Below, piece by piece: positions 36,259 through 45,392 of a DNA stretch of 64,000 nt. The translations under genes were made by a program, and so were the position numbers. Within the stretch, counting starts at the first letter, position 1; each line of letters begins with the position of its first letter. The DNA is from Ruegeria arenilitoris (GTDB lineage Bacteria > Pseudomonadota > Alphaproteobacteria > Rhodobacterales > Rhodobacteraceae): the NCBI RefSeq assembly GCF_013032445.1, contig NZ_WQCA01000003.1, positions 124,001 to 188,000 on the forward strand, read 5' to 3'. The notes beneath the pieces were generated by a model. That model saw nothing but the letters and a program-made list of their open reading frames with translations. It searched no databases and was not told the origin of the DNA.

Positions 36259-39087
36259 ATGGCTAAGAAAATGCTTATCGATGCCACCCACGCGGAAGAG
36301 ACCCGCGTTGTGGTGGTCGACGGAAACAAGGTTGAGGAGTTCGACTTTGAATCCGAAAACAAACGCCAGCTTGCCGGCAACATCTACCTTGCAAAAGTAA
36401 CACGGGTCGAACCGTCGCTGCAGGCGGCTTTTGTGGACTACGGCGGAAACCGGCATGGTTTCCTCGCGTTCTCGGAAATTCACCCGGATTATTACCAGAT
36501 CCCGGTCGCCGACCGCGAAGCGCTTATGGAAGAAGAGCGCGCCTATGCCGAGGCGATGAAAGCCCGGGATGAGGCCGAAGAGGCCAAGCCCAAGAAACGC
36601 CGCTCGCGGTCGCGCACCAAGGCAGCGGATGTGAAATCGGACGATCCGGTCGAAACGATTGAGGTTTCTTCTGAGCCTTCGGGCATGGAAACGATCGATC
36701 TGGACGAAGGGGAAGAGGGCGCTGATCTGTCGGTTCCCGAAGGCACCTCTCCGATGGATCATGTCGCTGAGACCCCGGTCGAAGAACCCTCAGATGAGGC
36801 GTCGGAGGAGGCTGAAGCCCCCGCAGAGGAAGCTGCGGTTGCGGAAGAACCCGCTGCTGAGGTCGAGGCAGGCGTGACTGACGCATCGGAAACGGCGACG
36901 GCGGAAGCCGAAGAACCCGAGGGTGAAACGGTTGAGGCATCTGCCGAGGCTGACGTCGAGAGTGCGGCTGATGAGGCCGGCGCTGCCGAGGACGCACCGG
37001 CGGAAGAGACCGCAGCAGACGAGAACAAGACTGAAGCTGACAACGAGGCCGAGGAAGAGTCTCGCCCTGATGCGTCCGCCAAGGATGACAGCATCGAGTC
37101 GGTGGCCGATGAGGATGACAGCGAAGACATTCGTCCGCCGCGCAAACCGCGTCCGCGTCGCTATAAGATTCAGGAAGTCATCAAGGTTCGTCAGGTCCTG
37201 CTGGTGCAGGTCGTCAAGGAAGAGCGTGGCAACAAGGGAGCGGCGCTGACCACTTACCTGTCGCTGGCCGGTCGCTACTGCGTTCTGATGCCGAACACCG
37301 CGCGTGGTGGCGGGATCAGCCGCAAGATCACCAACGCGCCGGACCGTAAGAAGCTGAAAGAGATCGCCTCGGAAATCGACGTTCCGACCGGAGCGGGCCT
37401 GATCATCCGAACCGCGGGCGCCAAGCGCACCAAGTCCGAGATCAAGCGCGACTACGAGTACCTGCAGCGGATGTGGGAACAGATCCGCGAACTGACCCTG
37501 CAATCCATTGCGCCTGCGAAAATCTATGAAGAAGGCGACCTGATCAAACGCTCGATTCGCGACCTTTATAATCGCGATATCGACGAGGTTCTGGTCGAAG
37601 GTGAGGGCGGTTACCGCATCGCCAAGGACTTCATGAAGATGATCATGCCGTCCCACGCAAAGAACGTGAAACGGTATGAGGATGCGCTGCCGCTGTTCGC
37701 ACGCTATCAGGTGGAAAGCTACCTGACGGGCATGTTCAACCCGACAGTGCAGCTGAAATCCGGTGGCTACATCGTGATCGGCGTCACCGAGGCGCTGGTA
37801 GCGATCGACGTGAACTCGGGCCGGGCAACCAAGGAAGGTTCGATCGAGGAAACCGCGCTCAAAACCAACCTTGAAGCTGCCGAAGAAGTGGCGCGTCAGC
37901 TGCGCCTGCGCGACCTGGCCGGTCTGATCGTCATCGACTTCATCGACATGGACGAGCGCAAGAACAACTCGGCCGTCGAAAAGCGCCTGAAGGAAAAGCT
38001 CAAAACCGACCGCGCGCGCATTCAGGTGGGCCGAATTTCCGGCTTTGGCCTGATGGAGATGAGCCGTCAGCGTCTGCGCCCCGGTATGCTTGAGGCGACG
38101 ACACAGCCATGCCCGTCGTGCCACGGCACCGGTTTGATCCGTTCCGACGACAACATGGCGCTGACTATCCTGCGCCAGATCGAAGAGGAAGGCACCCGCC
38201 GCCGCTCGCGCGAGGTTCTGGTGCGTTGCCCGGTCAGCATCGCCAACTTCCTGATGAACCAGAAACGCGAGCATATCGCGCAGATCGAAGCGCGTTATGG
38301 TCTGTCGGTTCGGGTCGAAGGTGATGTGCACCTAGTCAGCCCTGATTTCTCGATGGAGAAGTTCAAGACCGCCAGCCGCGTCGTGCCCGAGGCTACAGCA
38401 CCGGTGGTGTCGGTGGACGCCTCGCTGATGGATTTGGTAGACGCGGACGAAGAAGAAGCGGTCGTCGAAGAAGAAGCGGTTCAGACCGACGAAGAGACTA
38501 AGCCTAAGCGCAAGCGTCGTCGCCGTCGCCGCAAGAAGAGCAATACGGCTGGTGAAACGCCTGAAACTTCGACCGACGAAGAGGCTTCTGCTGAGGCGGA
38601 CGAAGAGCCCGGGTCAGAGCCCGAGGCGGAAGAGGCTGCTCAGGAAGAGACAACCGAAAAACCCAAGCGTCGCCGGGCTCCGCGCCGCAAGAAGAAGGAT
38701 GCGGACCCTGTCGAAGCGGCGGAGGAAAGCCCGGTTGAGCCCGTCGCTGAAGCGGTAGAAGAAGCCCCTGCGCCCGAAGCCGAGGCCGTGACGGAGCCCG
38801 AAGCAGAAGAGGCCAGCGAACAGCCCGAACCCGTTGAGGTTGCGGAAGAGGCACCTGAGGCTGAGTCTGAGGAAGCAAGCGAACCGGAGACCGAAGAAGT
38901 GGCCGAACCCTTTGCTGAAACTGTGGAAGCGGTCGAGGCTGTGGAAACCGTTGAGGTTGAGGTCGCAGTAGAAGAGGTGGTCGAAGAGACCCCGGAACCT
39001 GTTCTTGAGGTTGTGGCGAAAGAGCCCGAACAGCCCAGCGAACCCGCCAAGCCGAAACGGCGCGGCTGGTGGTCATTGGGGCAATAA
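36259..39087 (+). CDS. rne: Ribonuclease E
   Basis: 942 residues. Endoribonuclease of mRNA decay and rRNA processing, at the inner membrane face. MAKKMLIDATHAEETRVVVV is the start and FVDYGGNRHGFLAFSEIHPDYY the first half of the S1 domain. An acidic insert of about 190 residues (about 95-290, dominated by Ala/Glu) splits S1, which resumes at YKIQEVIKVRQVLLVQVVKEE. Catalytic Asp residues lie in AIDVNSG near 515 and IDFIDMD near 560; the zinc link is CPSCHGTG near 617. Residues about 690-942 are a Lys/Arg and Glu-rich disordered tail, ending in RRGWWSLGQ, likely a partner-binding site. Confidence 0.95.
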   Translation: MAKKMLIDATHAEETRVVVVDGNKVEEFDFESENKRQLAGNIYLAKVTRVEPSLQAAFVDYGGNRHGFLAFSEIHPDYYQIPVADREALMEEERAYAEAMKARDEAEEAKPKKRRSRSRTKAADVKSDDPVETIEVSSEPSGMETIDLDEGEEGADLSVPEGTSPMDHVAETPVEEPSDEASEEAEAPAEEAAVAEEPAAEVEAGVTDASETATAEAEEPEGETVEASAEADVESAADEAGAAEDAPAEETAADENKTEADNEAEEESRPDASAKDDSIESVADEDDSEDIRPPRKPRPRRYKIQEVIKVRQVLLVQVVKEERGNKGAALTTYLSLAGRYCVLMPNTARGGGISRKITNAPDRKKLKEIASEIDVPTGAGLIIRTAGAKRTKSEIKRDYEYLQRMWEQIRELTLQSIAPAKIYEEGDLIKRSIRDLYNRDIDEVLVEGEGGYRIAKDFMKMIMPSHAKNVKRYEDALPLFARYQVESYLTGMFNPTVQLKSGGYIVIGVTEALVAIDVNSGRATKEGSIEETALKTNLEAAEEVARQLRLRDLAGLIVIDFIDMDERKNNSAVEKRLKEKLKTDRARIQVGRISGFGLMEMSRQRLRPGMLEATTQPCPSCHGTGLIRSDDNMALTILRQIEEEGTRRRSREVLVRCPVSIANFLMNQKREHIAQIEARYGLSVRVEGDVHLVSPDFSMEKFKTASRVVPEATAPVVSVDASLMDLVDADEEEAVVEEEAVQTDEETKPKRKRRRRRRKKSNTAGETPETSTDEEASAEADEEPGSEPEAEEAAQEETTEKPKRRRAPRRKKKDADPVEAAEESPVEPVAEAVEEAPAPEAEAVTEPEAEEASEQPEPVEVAEEAPEAESEEASEPETEEVAEPFAETVEAVEAVETVEVEVAVEEVVEETPEPVLEVVAKEPEQPSEPAKPKRRGWWSLGQ

Positions 39088-39090
39088 GAG

Positions 39091-39120
39091 AAAAAGGCGG
39101 GCTTCGGGCCCGCCTTTTTC
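39091..39120. terminator. Bidirectional terminator between rne and tusA
   Basis: A 12-bp perfect stem, AAAAAGGCGGGC (39091-39102) with GCCCGCCTTTTT (39108-39119). T-runs stand on both strands, so it serves the convergent rne and tusA genes. Confidence 0.9.
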
Positions 39121-39142
39121 TTGGTCCGGATGTTTTTCTGCC

Positions 39143-39376
39143 TCAGCCTGCTTTTTGGATAAGGTAGATTTGGTGTCCGTCCGCGTCCTCTTGCGACAAC
39201 AGTTGGTGCCCGCTTTCAGCGCAGAAATGCGGAACATCGATGATGGCGGCGGGATCATCGGCCAAAACGCGCAAAACCGACCCCGAAGGCATCGATTTGA
39301 GGCGTTTTCTGGCTTTCAGGACGGGCAAGGGGCACAACAGACCCAGCGCATCCAGCGTTTCAGTGGGATTTGACAT
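39143..39376 (-). CDS. tusA: TusA-family sulfur carrier
   Basis: 77 residues. The sulfur-accepting Cys is in LDALGLLCPLPVLKARKRL near residue 14 (CPxP motif). The C-terminal FCAESGHQLLSQ is typical. TusA-like proteins relay persulfide sulfur, for example to tRNA thiolation. The ATG at 39376 gives MSNPTETLDALG; an upstream frame start at 39415 lacks a ribosome-binding site. It is divergent from ccdA with 105 bases between. Confidence 0.88.
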   Translation of the reverse strand: MSNPTETLDALGLLCPLPVLKARKRLKSMPSGSVLRVLADDPAAIIDVPHFCAESGHQLLSQEDADGHQIYLIQKAG

Positions 39377-39481
39377 GAGGTTGAGATATTTCCACTTTGC
39401 CTGACTGTCCAGCACCGACGCACGGGGATGTGACCGAATGGCCCCGTGACGCGGCTGGTTGGATACCCTATGTGCTGATCC

Positions 39482-40234
39482 ATGTTCGGAATTGATATCA
39501 TCGACGCAGGCCTGCTGCCTGCCATGTTCATCGCGATGCTGGGCGGGCTGATCAGCTTTCTGTCGCCTTGCGTGCTGCCCATCGTGCCGCCCTATCTGGC
39601 ATATATGAGCGGTGTGACAATCAATGAGATGCAGGATGAGGCCGCGGCGCGGCGCAAGGCGACCATGTCCGCGCTGTTCTTTGTGCTGGGCCTGTCGACG
39701 GTGTTCCTGCTACTGGGTTTCACGGCTTCGGCTTTCGGGGCGTTTGTGCTGCAGAATCAGGTGTTGTTTGCCAAGCTGTCAGGCGCGGTCGTGATCGTTT
39801 TCGGGCTACACTTCCTGAACGTGTTCCGCATTCCCTTCCTGGATCGAGAAGCGCGGATCGACGCGGGTGATTCCGGAGGCTCAGTCTTTGGCGCCTATAT
39901 TCTGGGGCTGGCATTTGCGTTCGGATGGACGCCGTGCATTGGCCCGCAGTTGGGTGCGATCCTGTCGCTGGCCGCGTCAGAGGCCTCGGTTGCACGAGGC
40001 ACCTTGTTGCTGGGTGTCTATGCCGCAGGACTGGGCATTCCGTTCCTGCTGGCGGCGATGTTCCTGAACCGGTCGATGTCGGTGATGAACCGGATCAAGC
40101 CCCACATGGGCACGATCGAAAAGGTCATGGGTGGTCTGCTGCTGTTCGTCGGCATCATGCTGATCACCGGCCTGTTCACCGAATTCAGCTGGTGGCTGTT
40201 GGAGACCTTCCCGGCGCTGGCCAATTTCGGGTAA
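39482..40234 (+). CDS. ccdA: Cytochrome c biogenesis protein CcdA
   Basis: 250 residues with six membrane helices. It carries reducing power across the membrane to the periplasmic thiol path of cytochrome c maturation. The two redox Cys are in SFLSPCVLPIVPPYL near residue 20 and FGWTPCIGPQLGAIL near 150. It complements ccmE/F/H at 22-26 kb. Monocistronic; 63 bases separate it from the next gene. Confidence 0.94.
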   Translation: MFGIDIIDAGLLPAMFIAMLGGLISFLSPCVLPIVPPYLAYMSGVTINEMQDEAAARRKATMSALFFVLGLSTVFLLLGFTASAFGAFVLQNQVLFAKLSGAVVIVFGLHFLNVFRIPFLDREARIDAGDSGGSVFGAYILGLAFAFGWTPCIGPQLGAILSLAASEASVARGTLLLGVYAAGLGIPFLLAAMFLNRSMSVMNRIKPHMGTIEKVMGGLLLFVGIMLITGLFTEFSWWLLETFPALANFG

Positions 40235-40297
40235 ATTGCTGATCCGACTTACCTTGCCGGTAAGGCTGCGCTAACCTGCGCCACAGAAGGTAAGGGC

Positions 40298-41512
40298 ATG
40301 AGCAGTCACACAAATCAGCCTCGGGTGCGCAGGCGTCGGGTGTTCTACATTCCCGGCTATGATCCGATTCATCCGCGCCGATATCGCGAGCTGTACCGCA
40401 AGGAAAGCCGGGCGCAGGCAGAGATATCCGGCTATCAGGTTTCGATTTCGCCAAAGTCGGGTGAGGGGCCATACGGCTGGCACGTTCGTTCCCATCAGGA
40501 CGGTGTCGACGTCGAGGCGGATATCGACGTTTTGGTCTGGTCGGATATCGTGCGCGACAGCATGTCGAACTCGATCCCCGCGACATATTTGCAACTGTTG
40601 CGGACCGCGTGGACGTATATCGGGTCCGGTGCGTTGTGGCGCCTGATGCGGCTGCGCAAGGGGCCGGTGATCGCCGCGCTTTACCCTGTTGGAATGCTCA
40701 TTGTGCAATTGGCGGTGGCGCTTTTGGTGGCGTGGGCCGTGGCTGCGCTGCTTTGGTCCATCGCAGAGTGGTTTGCCTTGGTGCCATCGATTGCCGCCGC
40801 ATTTACCCTGCTGCAATGGTTCCGCAAAATCGACAACCGTCTGTTTGTCTATTACCTGATGCACGACTACGCCTATTCAGCCGTGCAGAACGGCGCTGTT
40901 CCGGTGGAACTGAAGACCCGGTTGCGGGCATTCACCTCTCATATTCGAAACGCACTTGAGGCCGAAGTGGACGAGGTTCTGGTCGTCGGCCATTCCTCGG
41001 GCGCGCATCTTGGGGTAACGGTTCTGGCTGATCTGATCCGCGAAGCCGGGCTGTCTGATACCCGACCGGCACTGTCCTTTCTGACTTTGGGGCAGGTGGT
41101 GCCGATGGTTTCGTTTCTGCCCGACGCGGAAGACCTGCGCACTGATCTGCAATTCCTGTCCGAGCAACCCGATATCACCTGGGTTGATGTGTCCGCGCCT
41201 GGCGACGGGTGTGCGTTTGCCCTATGTGACCCGGTGAGTGTCAGCGGCGTGGCGATCGACCAAAAGCGCTGGCCTTTGGTCCTTTCGGCAGCATTCACGC
41301 AAACCCTGTCACCAGAGCGTTGGCAGGAACTGCGCTGGCGCTTTTTCCGGCTACATTTCCAGTATCTCTGCGCATTTGATCGCCCCAGAGACTACGACTA
41401 TTTCCGTATCACCGCAGGCCCTTTGACCCTGGGCCAGCGGTTTGACGGGCGCGCGCCTTCGAAATCACGGATCGAGCAGCCAATCTCGAAATACAGATCA
41501 GTGCGATCATGA
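40298..41512 (+). CDS. Alpha/beta-hydrolase-like membrane protein, unknown
   Basis: 404 residues. Two adjacent membrane helices lie near residues 128-170 (LYPVGMLIVQLAVALLVAWAV then ALLWSIAEWFALVPSIAAAF). The soluble part has VLVVGHSSGAHLGVTVLADLI near residue 228, a nucleophile elbow (GHSSG) like alpha/beta hydrolases. A catalytic Asp or His cannot be assigned confidently. The start of the next gene overlaps its stop by four bases (ATGA), so it is cotranslated with the P450. No family name recognised. Confidence 0.75.
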   Translation: MSSHTNQPRVRRRRVFYIPGYDPIHPRRYRELYRKESRAQAEISGYQVSISPKSGEGPYGWHVRSHQDGVDVEADIDVLVWSDIVRDSMSNSIPATYLQLLRTAWTYIGSGALWRLMRLRKGPVIAALYPVGMLIVQLAVALLVAWAVAALLWSIAEWFALVPSIAAAFTLLQWFRKIDNRLFVYYLMHDYAYSAVQNGAVPVELKTRLRAFTSHIRNALEAEVDEVLVVGHSSGAHLGVTVLADLIREAGLSDTRPALSFLTLGQVVPMVSFLPDAEDLRTDLQFLSEQPDITWVDVSAPGDGCAFALCDPVSVSGVAIDQKRWPLVLSAAFTQTLSPERWQELRWRFFRLHFQYLCAFDRPRDYDYFRITAGPLTLGQRFDGRAPSKSRIEQPISKYRSVRS

Positions 41513-42858
41513 AACCGCCAAAGCCATCGCCTCGTCCGGACAAGGTATCGTTGTGGCGGTATCTGAAACTGTTCCGCAAGGACCTGCTGTCGGCGCAGCC
41601 GCAACGGCTTTATCGCGCATGGATGGCTGAGTTTCGCACGCCGTTCTTCCGATCTTACATGATCAACCAGCCCGAGCTTGTGGAAACGGTTCTCAAGAAA
41701 CGCCCCGACGATTTTCCCAAATCCGGTCGCATCAGCGAGGGGTTGCGCCCGCTGCTGGGAGACTCGGTCTTTCTGACCAATGGTGAGACTTGGAAAAGAC
41801 AGCGCCGGATCATCGATCCGGCATTTGAGGGCGGACGGCTGAAGGATACCTTTCCGGCCATGCTGGAGGCCGCCGAAGCCTGCGTTTCACGGTTGAAAGG
41901 GCAGGCGGGTGATGTGATCGAATGCGAGGAACTCACAAGCCACGCCGCTGCAGATGTGATTTTCCGAACCCTTTTCTCGGTGCCTATCGAAAATGAGGTG
42001 GCGTCACAGGTGTTCGAAAAGTTTCGGGCCTATCAGCGGCAACAACCTTTGCTGAACATCGCAGCATTTATCCCGTTGCCGCGTTGGGTGCCGCGCTTGC
42101 ACGCTCGGAAAACGCGCCACAACGCCAAGGATATCCGCGCGTTGATCCAGCAGCTTACAGCGGAGCGGGCAAAACTGATTGCCTTGGGTCAGGCTCCCGA
42201 CGATCTCGCCACCAAGATCATGACCACGCCCGATCCCGAAACCGGACAGTGTTTTGACACGCAAGAGATGGTGGATCAGGTCGCTATCTTCTTCTTAGCG
42301 GGGCATGAGACCAGTGCATCGGCATTAGCGTGGACCCTCTACCTAATGGCGCTGTACCCTGAATGGCAGGAAAAGCTGAGCGCTGAGACAGGCTTTCTGG
42401 ACGATCCCAGCTTTGCCACCGTATCCAAACTGCGCCTTAGCCGGGATGTCTTCCGCGAGGCGCTGCGCCTGTATCCTCCGGTGCCGATGATGGTGCGAGA
42501 GGCGACCTGTCCGGAACAATTCCGGGGCAGGGAGGTCGCCGAAGGGTCGCAGATCGTCATCAGCCCCTGGCATCTGCACCGGCAGGAACGTCTCTGGGAC
42601 CACCCCGACGATTTTGACCCCACCCGCTGGACCACCGACAACGGCAAGTCATGCCAGCGGCAGGCCTTTATCCCGTTTTCGGCAGGCCCGCGTGTCTGCA
42701 CCGGGGCTGGGTTTGCGATGGTCGAAGGGCCCTTGTTGTTGTCGATGTTGCTGCGGCACTTCCGATTTGAACTGGTCGAGGGCCGCACGCCCGTTCCGGT
42801 GGCACATCTAACGGTGCGGTCGAAGGACGGCATTTGGTTGCGCGTGGTTGAGCGCTAA
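41509..42858 (+). CDS. Cytochrome P450
   Basis: 449 residues. The I helix oxygen-binding motif is FFLAGHETSASALAW near residue 262, the ExxR is REALRLYPPVPM near 320, and the haem-Cys loop is FIPFSAGPRVCTGAGFAM near 388-400. The length suits a soluble bacterial class I enzyme (CYP102-like chemistry excluded because no reductase is fused). No ferredoxin or reductase gene is nearby. It is coupled to the hydrolase-like membrane gene before it. The substrate is unknown. Confidence 0.9.
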   Translation: MKPPKPSPRPDKVSLWRYLKLFRKDLLSAQPQRLYRAWMAEFRTPFFRSYMINQPELVETVLKKRPDDFPKSGRISEGLRPLLGDSVFLTNGETWKRQRRIIDPAFEGGRLKDTFPAMLEAAEACVSRLKGQAGDVIECEELTSHAAADVIFRTLFSVPIENEVASQVFEKFRAYQRQQPLLNIAAFIPLPRWVPRLHARKTRHNAKDIRALIQQLTAERAKLIALGQAPDDLATKIMTTPDPETGQCFDTQEMVDQVAIFFLAGHETSASALAWTLYLMALYPEWQEKLSAETGFLDDPSFATVSKLRLSRDVFREALRLYPPVPMMVREATCPEQFRGREVAEGSQIVISPWHLHRQERLWDHPDDFDPTRWTTDNGKSCQRQAFIPFSAGPRVCTGAGFAMVEGPLLLSMLLRHFRFELVEGRTPVPVAHLTVRSKDGIWLRVVER

Positions 42859-42930
42859 CAAACTACCATCACTCTGCGCCTTGCTGTATGCGATGGAAAA
42901 CGCGGAATCATCATTAAACGGGAAAGTCTT

Positions 42931-43812
42931 ATGTCCAAAGCAGAACAGCGCGAACAAATGTCCAACGGCGCGGGTTTCATTGCAGCCCTGGATCAAAGTG
43001 GCGGCTCGACACCCAAGGCGCTGGCGCTTTACGGGGTTGAGGCCTCGGAATACAGCTCGGACGAAGAGATGTTCGGTGAAATCCAGAAAATGCGCGCCCG
43101 CATCATTCTGGCTGATGACTTTACCAAGGACAAAGTGATCGGCGCGATCCTGTTTGAACGCACGCTGGGCGAAGAGATCGACGGTCGCAAGGTTGCGGAT
43201 TACCTGTGGTCGCAGAAAGGCATCGTTCCGTTCCTGAAGATCGACAAAGGGCTGGAGGATCAGGCAAACGGCGTTCAGATGATGAAACCGATCCCAGGTC
43301 TGGCGGATACTCTGGCCAAGGCCGATGGCGTATTCGGCACCAAAGAGCGTTCGGTGATCCACGAAGCCAATGCCGAAGGTATTGCCGCTGTGGTGGCTCA
43401 GCAGTTCGACGTGGCCCGTGAAGTTGTCACCGCAGGCATGGTCCCGATTGTCGAGCCAGAAGTGAACATAAACTCGGACACCAAAGCTGAAGCTGAGGAC
43501 ATCCTGAAGGCCGAAATCCTGAAAAACCTCGACCAACTGGCCGAGGGTCAGGACATCATGCTGAAGCTGACCATCCCCAGCCAGGCGAACCTGTATGACG
43601 AACTGGCCGATCATCCGCGCGTGGTCCGCGTCGTGGCGCTGTCGGGCGGCTATTCGACCGAGCAGGCCTGTGATCTGTTGGATCAGAACGGCAAGATGAT
43701 TGCTTCGTTCTCGCGCGCGCTGACCGAGGGGCTGTCGAAGCAGCAATCGGATGCCGAATTCAACGCTGCGCTGGGTGGCAACATCGACAAGATCTTCCGC
43801 GCCTCGGTCTAA
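42931..43812 (+). CDS. fda: Class I fructose-bisphosphate aldolase
   Basis: 293 residues. It cleaves fructose 1,6-bisphosphate using a Schiff-base Lys. SNGAGFIAALDQSGGSTPKAL near residue 12 and GIVPFLKIDKGLEDQANG near 98 (with the substrate Lys) and MLKLTIPSQANLY near 215 are seen. GTMVPIVEPEVN-like VTAGMVPIVEPEVNI near 170 holds the catalytic Glu. It matches the short class I family of bacteria and fungi. Its stop is six bases from the convergent tag stop. Confidence 0.93.
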   Translation: MSKAEQREQMSNGAGFIAALDQSGGSTPKALALYGVEASEYSSDEEMFGEIQKMRARIILADDFTKDKVIGAILFERTLGEEIDGRKVADYLWSQKGIVPFLKIDKGLEDQANGVQMMKPIPGLADTLAKADGVFGTKERSVIHEANAEGIAAVVAQQFDVAREVVTAGMVPIVEPEVNINSDTKAEAEDILKAEILKNLDQLAEGQDIMLKLTIPSQANLYDELADHPRVVRVVALSGGYSTEQACDLLDQNGKMIASFSRALTEGLSKQQSDAEFNAALGGNIDKIFRASV

Positions 43813-43818
43813 GGGGCG

Positions 43819-44421
43819 TTAAACCGGCTTGGTGAATTCGCGGCGCATTTGCGCCGCTTTTTCACGCATGGAACACCCAATGGCGTGGTCGTTCACCAGC
43901 CCCATGGCCTGCATGAAGGCAAACACCGTGGTTGGGCCAACGAACTTCCAGCCGCGTTTCTTCAAATCCTTAGACATCGCAATGGATTCGGCTGAGGTCG
44001 ACGCTGTCTGTGGCTCGGGAGGGTTGTCTGCCTCATACCGCCAGACGTAAGCGGCGATGGATCCTTCAGTCGCCACAAGCTCCTGCGCGCGGCGGGCGTT
44101 GTTGATGACCGCTTCGATCTTGCCGCGATGCCGGATAATGCCCGCGTCCTGCAGAAGACGTTCGACATCCGCTTCCTCAAACTTGGCTACCGCGCTGAAA
44201 TCGAACTGCTTAAACGCTTTGCGGAAGTTTTCGCGCTTGGCCAGAATAGTGCGCCAACTGAGGCCTGACTGAAAGCTCTCAAGGCACAGTTTTTCGAACA
44301 GGCGTTGATCGTCAGCCACCGGGTAACCCCATTCGTTGTCGTGGTATTCAAAGAACTCTGGTGCTGCCTGACACCATGCACAACGTGGTTGGCCATCCGG
44401 GCCCGAAACGATTTTGGTCAT
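43819..44421 (-). CDS. tag: DNA-3-methyladenine glycosylase I
   Basis: 200 residues. It excises 3-methyladenine from DNA. Zinc-binding residues are seen as PRCAWCQ near residue 14, HDNEWGYPV near 27 and NDHAIGCSMREKA near 178. GLSWRTILAKRENFRKAF near 54 is the helix-hairpin-helix region. The upstream yciI ends seven bases earlier, so the order tetR-yciI-tag on the minus strand forms one operon. Confidence 0.95.
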   Translation of the reverse strand: MTKIVSGPDGQPRCAWCQAAPEFFEYHDNEWGYPVADDQRLFEKLCLESFQSGLSWRTILAKRENFRKAFKQFDFSAVAKFEEADVERLLQDAGIIRHRGKIEAVINNARRAQELVATEGSIAAYVWRYEADNPPEPQTASTSAESIAMSKDLKKRGWKFVGPTTVFAFMQAMGLVNDHAIGCSMREKAAQMRREFTKPV

Positions 44422-44428
44422 GGAAACC

Positions 44429-44716
44429 TCAGGTCAAAAGAAAGTTCAGGCGGGTGTCTGCTCGGGCAGGTTCCAACTCAAGAACCTCGGCTGTCACCAC
44501 ATTGGCAACAACAAAAGGATCCTGATCGACGAAATGGGTCACCGCATCCTGACTGTCTGCTACGGCCAGAATGCCACCACCAACGCCCGGTTTCAAACTT
44601 CCGGCAAGCAGGAACATACCGGTGTCGAAACCCTGTTTCAGCCAGGCGCGGTGCCCGTCCAAATGATCAGGGGCGAGGTTCTTGTTTTCGGAAAAGCGCA
44701 GTAAAATTATATACAT
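44429..44716 (-). CDS. YciI-family protein
   Basis: 95 residues, the family length. MYIILLRFSENKNLAPDHLDGHRAWLKQGFDTG has the conserved DHLDxHRxWL pattern with a buried His. Family members are small dimeric ferredoxin-fold enzymes of mostly unproven function. Lies 12 bases after tetR and seven before tag. Confidence 0.83.
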   Translation of the reverse strand: MYIILLRFSENKNLAPDHLDGHRAWLKQGFDTGMFLLAGSLKPGVGGGILAVADSQDAVTHFVDQDPFVVANVVTAEVLELEPARADTRLNFLLT

Positions 44717-44728
44717 GAGAAACCTTCC

Positions 44729-45310
44729 TCAGGTCGCGTCGGGTTGTGGTAAAAGATGGTCCAGCCAGATATTCAGTTGCTGCACCTCGCGGTTAATGAA
44801 GGCCTCGTCCTGATAAGCCTGCGCAAGCGTTGCGATGCCCTGGCTTTGTGCCAACAGCCGCATAGCCAAATCCGGTGCATCTTCCGAAAGGCCAGTTGCA
44901 GAAAACTGCCGCTCCAACCAGTCGCGGAACAGGTCGAACAACAAGTTGGCGTCGTCTTGTGCGCTGTGTTCAAGTTTCGACAATTCGGTACACAGGGTAC
45001 CGACCGGGCAGCCGTACCGCGTTATCTTTGAGCGGTTCATGATCATAATCCCGATGAACTGTCCGATGCATTGTTTCGGGCCCGGGAGGTCTTGCTCCCA
45101 ATCGTCCAGCATCTGCTTTGTCGTGCTTAACCGCAGGTCAATCACCGCTTTGAGAATCTGATCCTTCGTCTTGAAATGATAATAAAAATTTCCACGAGAG
45201 ATGTGGACCGCCTTGGCAATGTCCGCGAAAGAGGTCTGGGCAAAACCGTTTTGATAAAACAACTCGTCCGCGACCTGGACAATCTGTTCGCTGGTACTGA
45301 GATCTGACAT
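44729..45310 (-). CDS. TetR-family repressor
   Basis: 193 residues. The helix-turn-helix is QTSFADIAKAVHISRGNFYYHFKTKDQIL near residues 25-55. The ligand domain begins near residue 60. Two palindromes, one perfect and one near-perfect, upstream of its start (45331-45346, 45356-45371) are good candidates for its own operators. It heads the operon with yciI and tag; the inducer is unknown. The C-terminal part does not resemble a specific subfamily I can name. Confidence 0.92.
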   Translation of the reverse strand: MSDLSTSEQIVQVADELFYQNGFAQTSFADIAKAVHISRGNFYYHFKTKDQILKAVIDLRLSTTKQMLDDWEQDLPGPKQCIGQFIGIMIMNRSKITRYGCPVGTLCTELSKLEHSAQDDANLLFDLFRDWLERQFSATGLSEDAPDLAMRLLAQSQGIATLAQAYQDEAFINREVQQLNIWLDHLLPQPDAT

Positions 45311-45330
45311 TTGACGTCGCTCTCCTTTAA

Positions 45331-45346
45331 TAGGACGATTGTCCTA
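45331..45346. promoter_or_regulatory. TetR operator, site 1
   Basis: TAGGACGATTGTCCTA, an inverted repeat with one central mismatch (CG against AA of site 2), 20 bases before the tetR start. Confidence 0.7.
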
Positions 45347-45355
45347 ATGAGAGCG

Positions 45356-45371
45356 TAGGACAATTGTCCTA
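45356..45371. promoter_or_regulatory. TetR operator, site 2
   Basis: TAGGACAATTGTCCTA, a perfect 16-bp palindrome, 25 bases centre to centre from site 1. It is between tetR and the stop of the RHH gene. Confidence 0.75.
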
Positions 45372-45392
45372 CAGCGTCAACACACGCCGAAG

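Noticed and set aside
36790..38331. A 513-codon open frame on the minus strand opposite rne
   Set aside because: It mirrors the codon pattern of the rne gene, and the translation has no recognisable domain; rne on the plus strand has full family evidence.
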